From Cellvibrionales bacterium (lineage in GTDB: Bacteria; Pseudomonadota; Gammaproteobacteria; Pseudomonadales; UBA7434): DNA of 33,373 bases. This document shows positions 30,924 to 33,373 of the stretch, piece after piece. A program made the translations under genes and the position numbers. Within the stretch, counting starts at the first letter, position 1; the number at the start of each line of letters is the position of its first letter. The stretch covers positions 1-33,373 of the forward strand of contig PBSZ01000043.1 in NCBI GenBank assembly GCA_002726445.1, given 5' to 3'. The notes beneath the pieces were generated by a model, which ran no database searches, had not been told where the DNA came from, and saw nothing but the letters and a program-made list of their open reading frames with translations.

Positions 30924-31577
30924 TTATGGCTTGTTGAAGTAATTCCAGCTAAGCACTTCTTCGACTGGCTTTCTGTAGGCCGGTTTAAAGTCGGTGCCAA
31001 TAGTATAGGCAATGGGGAATAAGCCAACTTGAGTGTATTGATCAAAAGGAATGTCCAGTAATTCAGCGAGTTCTTGCTCTCGCCAGAGATGGGCTGTGGT
31101 CCATGCACTGCCTAAACCCTGTGATCGCAGTGCTAAAAAGAAGCTCCAGACGGCTTGAATAATCGAGCCATAAGAACTGGCTTGCATAAATACGCCTGCA
31201 CTTTCAACCCGGCCCGACATTAGTGGGATTAAGATCGCAGGGGCCTTGGCTAAATTTTCTCGCAGGTAATCGACGGATTGATTAATCTTGTTAAAGCCAG
31301 GGATTTCAGCGCCCATATAATTTTCACCGACAGCATCGCCTAGTAATGCAACATAGTCATCCATGGCGCCATTATAAATTTTACCAATTGATGCAATGGT
31401 TGACGGGTCGTCGATAATTAACCACTGCCAGGTATTCATGTTTGAGCCATTGGGCGCTTGAAGGGCAAGCTCTAGGCAGTCCTCCAGGAGTGTTCTGCTA
31501 ATTGGCTTAGAAAAATCGAGACGTTTACGGACGCTTCGAGTGGTGGTCAATAATTCTTTTGTATTAAGATCAAGCAT
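30924..31577 (-). CDS. Nitroreductase family protein
   Basis: RSVRKRLDFSKPISRTLLEDCLELALQAPNGSNMNTWQWLII; C-terminal GLFPIAYTIG.DFKPAYRKPVEEVL. Confidence 0.88.
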   Translation of the reverse strand: MLDLNTKELLTTTRSVRKRLDFSKPISRTLLEDCLELALQAPNGSNMNTWQWLIIDDPSTIASIGKIYNGAMDDYVALLGDAVGENYMGAEIPGFNKINQSVDYLRENLAKAPAILIPLMSGRVESAGVFMQASSYGSIIQAVWSFFLALRSQGLGSAWTTAHLWREQELAELLDIPFDQYTQVGLFPIAYTIGTDFKPAYRKPVEEVLSWNYFNKP

Positions 31578-31757
31578 AATCGAGGTCTACTCTATTATCT
31601 GCCAATAAGCTAGGGCTAGGAGGTTTAATTCTTACCCTTTGGACACGGTTGAGCAATAGTTGGTAAGGTTAATTAACTGTTATGTGTGGAATTTGTGAAT
31701 GAAAGTGTGGGGTCATTATCTGCGATAGATAATCATATCTGTTAAAAGTAACTGGGG

Positions 31758-32027
31758 TTATTCTTCTTCATCAAAGCGATTTTTTATTAATTCTTTTATT
31801 GCTTGCATCGCGATTACTTCATCAGAGCCGTTCGCGGTGATGAATAATTGACTGCCTTTTGCGGCGGCTAAAAGCATGACCGACATGATGCTTTTTCCAT
31901 CAACCTGTTTATCATTAAAAGTGAGTGATATCTCACTGGCGAATTGGCAGCTCACATCAACCAGTTTACTTGCCGCTCTGGCGTGTAAGCCAAGCTTATT
32001 TTGAATGATGATTTCTTCTTTGATCAT
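31758..32027 (-). CDS. ptsO: HPr-family phosphocarrier (NPr)
   Basis: 89 aa; NKLGLHARAASKLVD active-site His and DGKSIMSVMLLAAAKGS; immediately downstream of rapZ. Confidence 0.93.
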   Translation of the reverse strand: MIKEEIIIQNKLGLHARAASKLVDVSCQFASEISLTFNDKQVDGKSIMSVMLLAAAKGSQLFITANGSDEVIAMQAIKELIKNRFDEEE

Positions 32028-32095
32028 GAGCTTGTTTATTGTCTAAGTAAGTTAATAGTCATTGAACCTAGTTAAAGTCGTTATTTTTATATCCC

Positions 32096-32971
32096 TTAAG
32101 CTGTATTTTTTTTGCGTAATTCTCGGTGTCGAATTTGAATAATCTCCATTTGATGTTTGAAGTGCTGGTATAAGGCATTTGCTACGAATACAGATCGATG
32201 TTGTCCGCCAGTGCAGCCGATCGATATAGTGGTGTAGCTTCGATTGGTTTGTTTGAATTTAGGTAGCCAGATAGTTAGGTAATTAATGATGCTATCAATC
32301 ATTGTTGCCACATCTTCTTCCTTACCGAGATATTCGATAATTTCTTTATCGTTGCCATTATAGGGGCGAAGTGCTTTATTCCAATAAGGGTTAGGTAGAC
32401 ACCTGACATCAAAAACAAAATCAGAGTCGACGGGAATATGACTTTTATAGCCGAATGATTGAATCAGCAGTGACATCTCACCGGCAGGTTTGTCGCTGAT
32501 TCTATCGCTAATAATTTCTCTTAATTCATGGAAAGTCATTTTGCTGGTTTCAATGATTATGTCGGCCATTTGCGCGATGCTGTCAAGTAGTCCTGCTTCT
32601 TGAATAATGGCCTCTGATAGTGATACTGAACCACTGCTCAGCGGGTGCTTTCGCCGAGTTTCTGAGAAACGTTTAATGAGTGTATTATTGTCTGCATCAA
32701 GATAGATAATGTTAGTGTCGATATCAGCGGGAATATTTTGAAATATGGTGGGGAATTGAGATAGTTCATCATGGTTATTTCTAGCATCAATGCTGACGGC
32801 AACTTTGCTTTGAGATGTTGTTCTTGTTTCACTCTTAAATGACTGAAGTGCTAATGCAGGCAGAAGACTAGCAGGTAAGTTGTCGACACAATAGAAGCCT
32901 AAATCCTCTAGCATGTTCAGTGCGCTACTTTTTCCCGATCCAGAGCGACCACTAATAATGAGTAATTTCAT
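32096..32971 (-). CDS. rapZ: RNase adapter protein RapZ
   Basis: MKLLIISGRSGSGKSSALNMLEDLGFYCVDNLPASLLPAL Walker A and C-terminal SIGCTGGQHRSVFVANALYQHF. Confidence 0.95.
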   Translation of the reverse strand: MKLLIISGRSGSGKSSALNMLEDLGFYCVDNLPASLLPALALQSFKSETRTTSQSKVAVSIDARNNHDELSQFPTIFQNIPADIDTNIIYLDADNNTLIKRFSETRRKHPLSSGSVSLSEAIIQEAGLLDSIAQMADIIIETSKMTFHELREIISDRISDKPAGEMSLLIQSFGYKSHIPVDSDFVFDVRCLPNPYWNKALRPYNGNDKEIIEYLGKEEDVATMIDSIINYLTIWLPKFKQTNRSYTTISIGCTGGQHRSVFVANALYQHFKHQMEIIQIRHRELRKKNTA

Positions 32972-33005
32972 TGGCGTCCTATCGTTATGATTTGAGATGA
33001 CATTT

Positions 33006-33373
33006 TTAGTGCCTGCCTTCTGTCAAAAGCTGATACAGCCGGGCTGGGTCTTGAGCTTGCCGAATCGCTTTGCAGGTTTCAATTTGTGATAATTTCTCTG
33101 CCATTAATGCTAGCGTTTGCAAGTGGCCATCATTTGCATCGGTTGGCACGATCAAAGCCCATAAGATATCAACGTTTTTTCCGTCACTTGCATCAAATGA
33201 GACGCCGCCGTTATTTAGAGTAATAATGGCGCATAGTGGTTGGCAACAATCGGCATAGCGGCAATGGGGTATGGCTATACCATCACCAAGTCCCGTGCTG
33301 CCGAGCTTTTCGCGATCCGTTAATGCGTCAAAGACCAGATCTTTACTTATGCTAGGGGTATCCTTTGCAAGCA
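33006..33373 (-). CDS. ptsN: PTS IIA-like nitrogen-regulatory protein PtsN, C-terminal part (runs off window edge)
   Basis: Reverse strand reads LAKDTPSISKDLVFDALTDREKLGSTGLGDGIAIPHCRYADCC...QDPARLYQLLTEGRH*; phospho-His motif GIAIPH. Confidence 0.92.
   Translation of the reverse strand, partial: LAKDTPSISKDLVFDALTDREKLGSTGLGDGIAIPHCRYADCCQPLCAIITLNNGGVSFDASDGKNVDILWALIVPTDANDGHLQTLALMAEKLSQIETCKAIRQAQDPARLYQLLTEGRH

Noticed and set aside
30638-31108. 156-aa minus ORF across NTF2-like and nitroreductase genes
   Set aside because: Frame-shifted reading of two genuine genes.

Overview
The window reads as a chromosomal segment of a gammaproteobacterium (inferred from gene content and order). 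Left part: the start of gltA (minus), a 760-bp divergent intergenic region, then a TCA-cycle operon on plus: sdhA-sdhB-sucA-sucB-lpd-sucC-sucD, closed by an intrinsic terminator. sdhC and sdhD, normally between gltA and sdhA, are not visible. Middle: an accessory plus-strand operon (NAD-epimerase, SDR, FadD19-like acyl-CoA synthetase, VOC protein), a convergent rifampin-phosphotransferase/PEP-dikinase-like protein, an EamA-SDR-ArfB operon, a membrane-anchored FMN glutamate-synthase-domain protein, and a GlcD-like oxidase with a lipoprotein-type hydratase. Right part, mostly minus: ptsN-rapZ-ptsO, an acyl-CoA block (nitroreductase, NTF2-like, acyl-CoA dehydrogenase, APH-type kinase, epimerase, small membrane protein), then mgtE-darP. 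Main points for follow-up: (1) absence of sdhCD at the locus; (2) a structured leader with a terminator-like hairpin plus U8 ending 17 nt before the mgtE start codon, a candidate attenuator/riboswitch; (3) strong hairpins without U-tracts on both sides of lpd; (4) an ACAD10/11- or LvaA-like kinase plus acyl-CoA dehydrogenase pair; (5) an RPH-like dikinase beside an acyl-CoA ligase operon; (6) a predicted lipoprotein form of an MhpD-type hydratase. No CRISPR array, tRNA, rRNA or mobile element was recognised. All assignments come from reading sequences and remembered family motifs; no database search was run.
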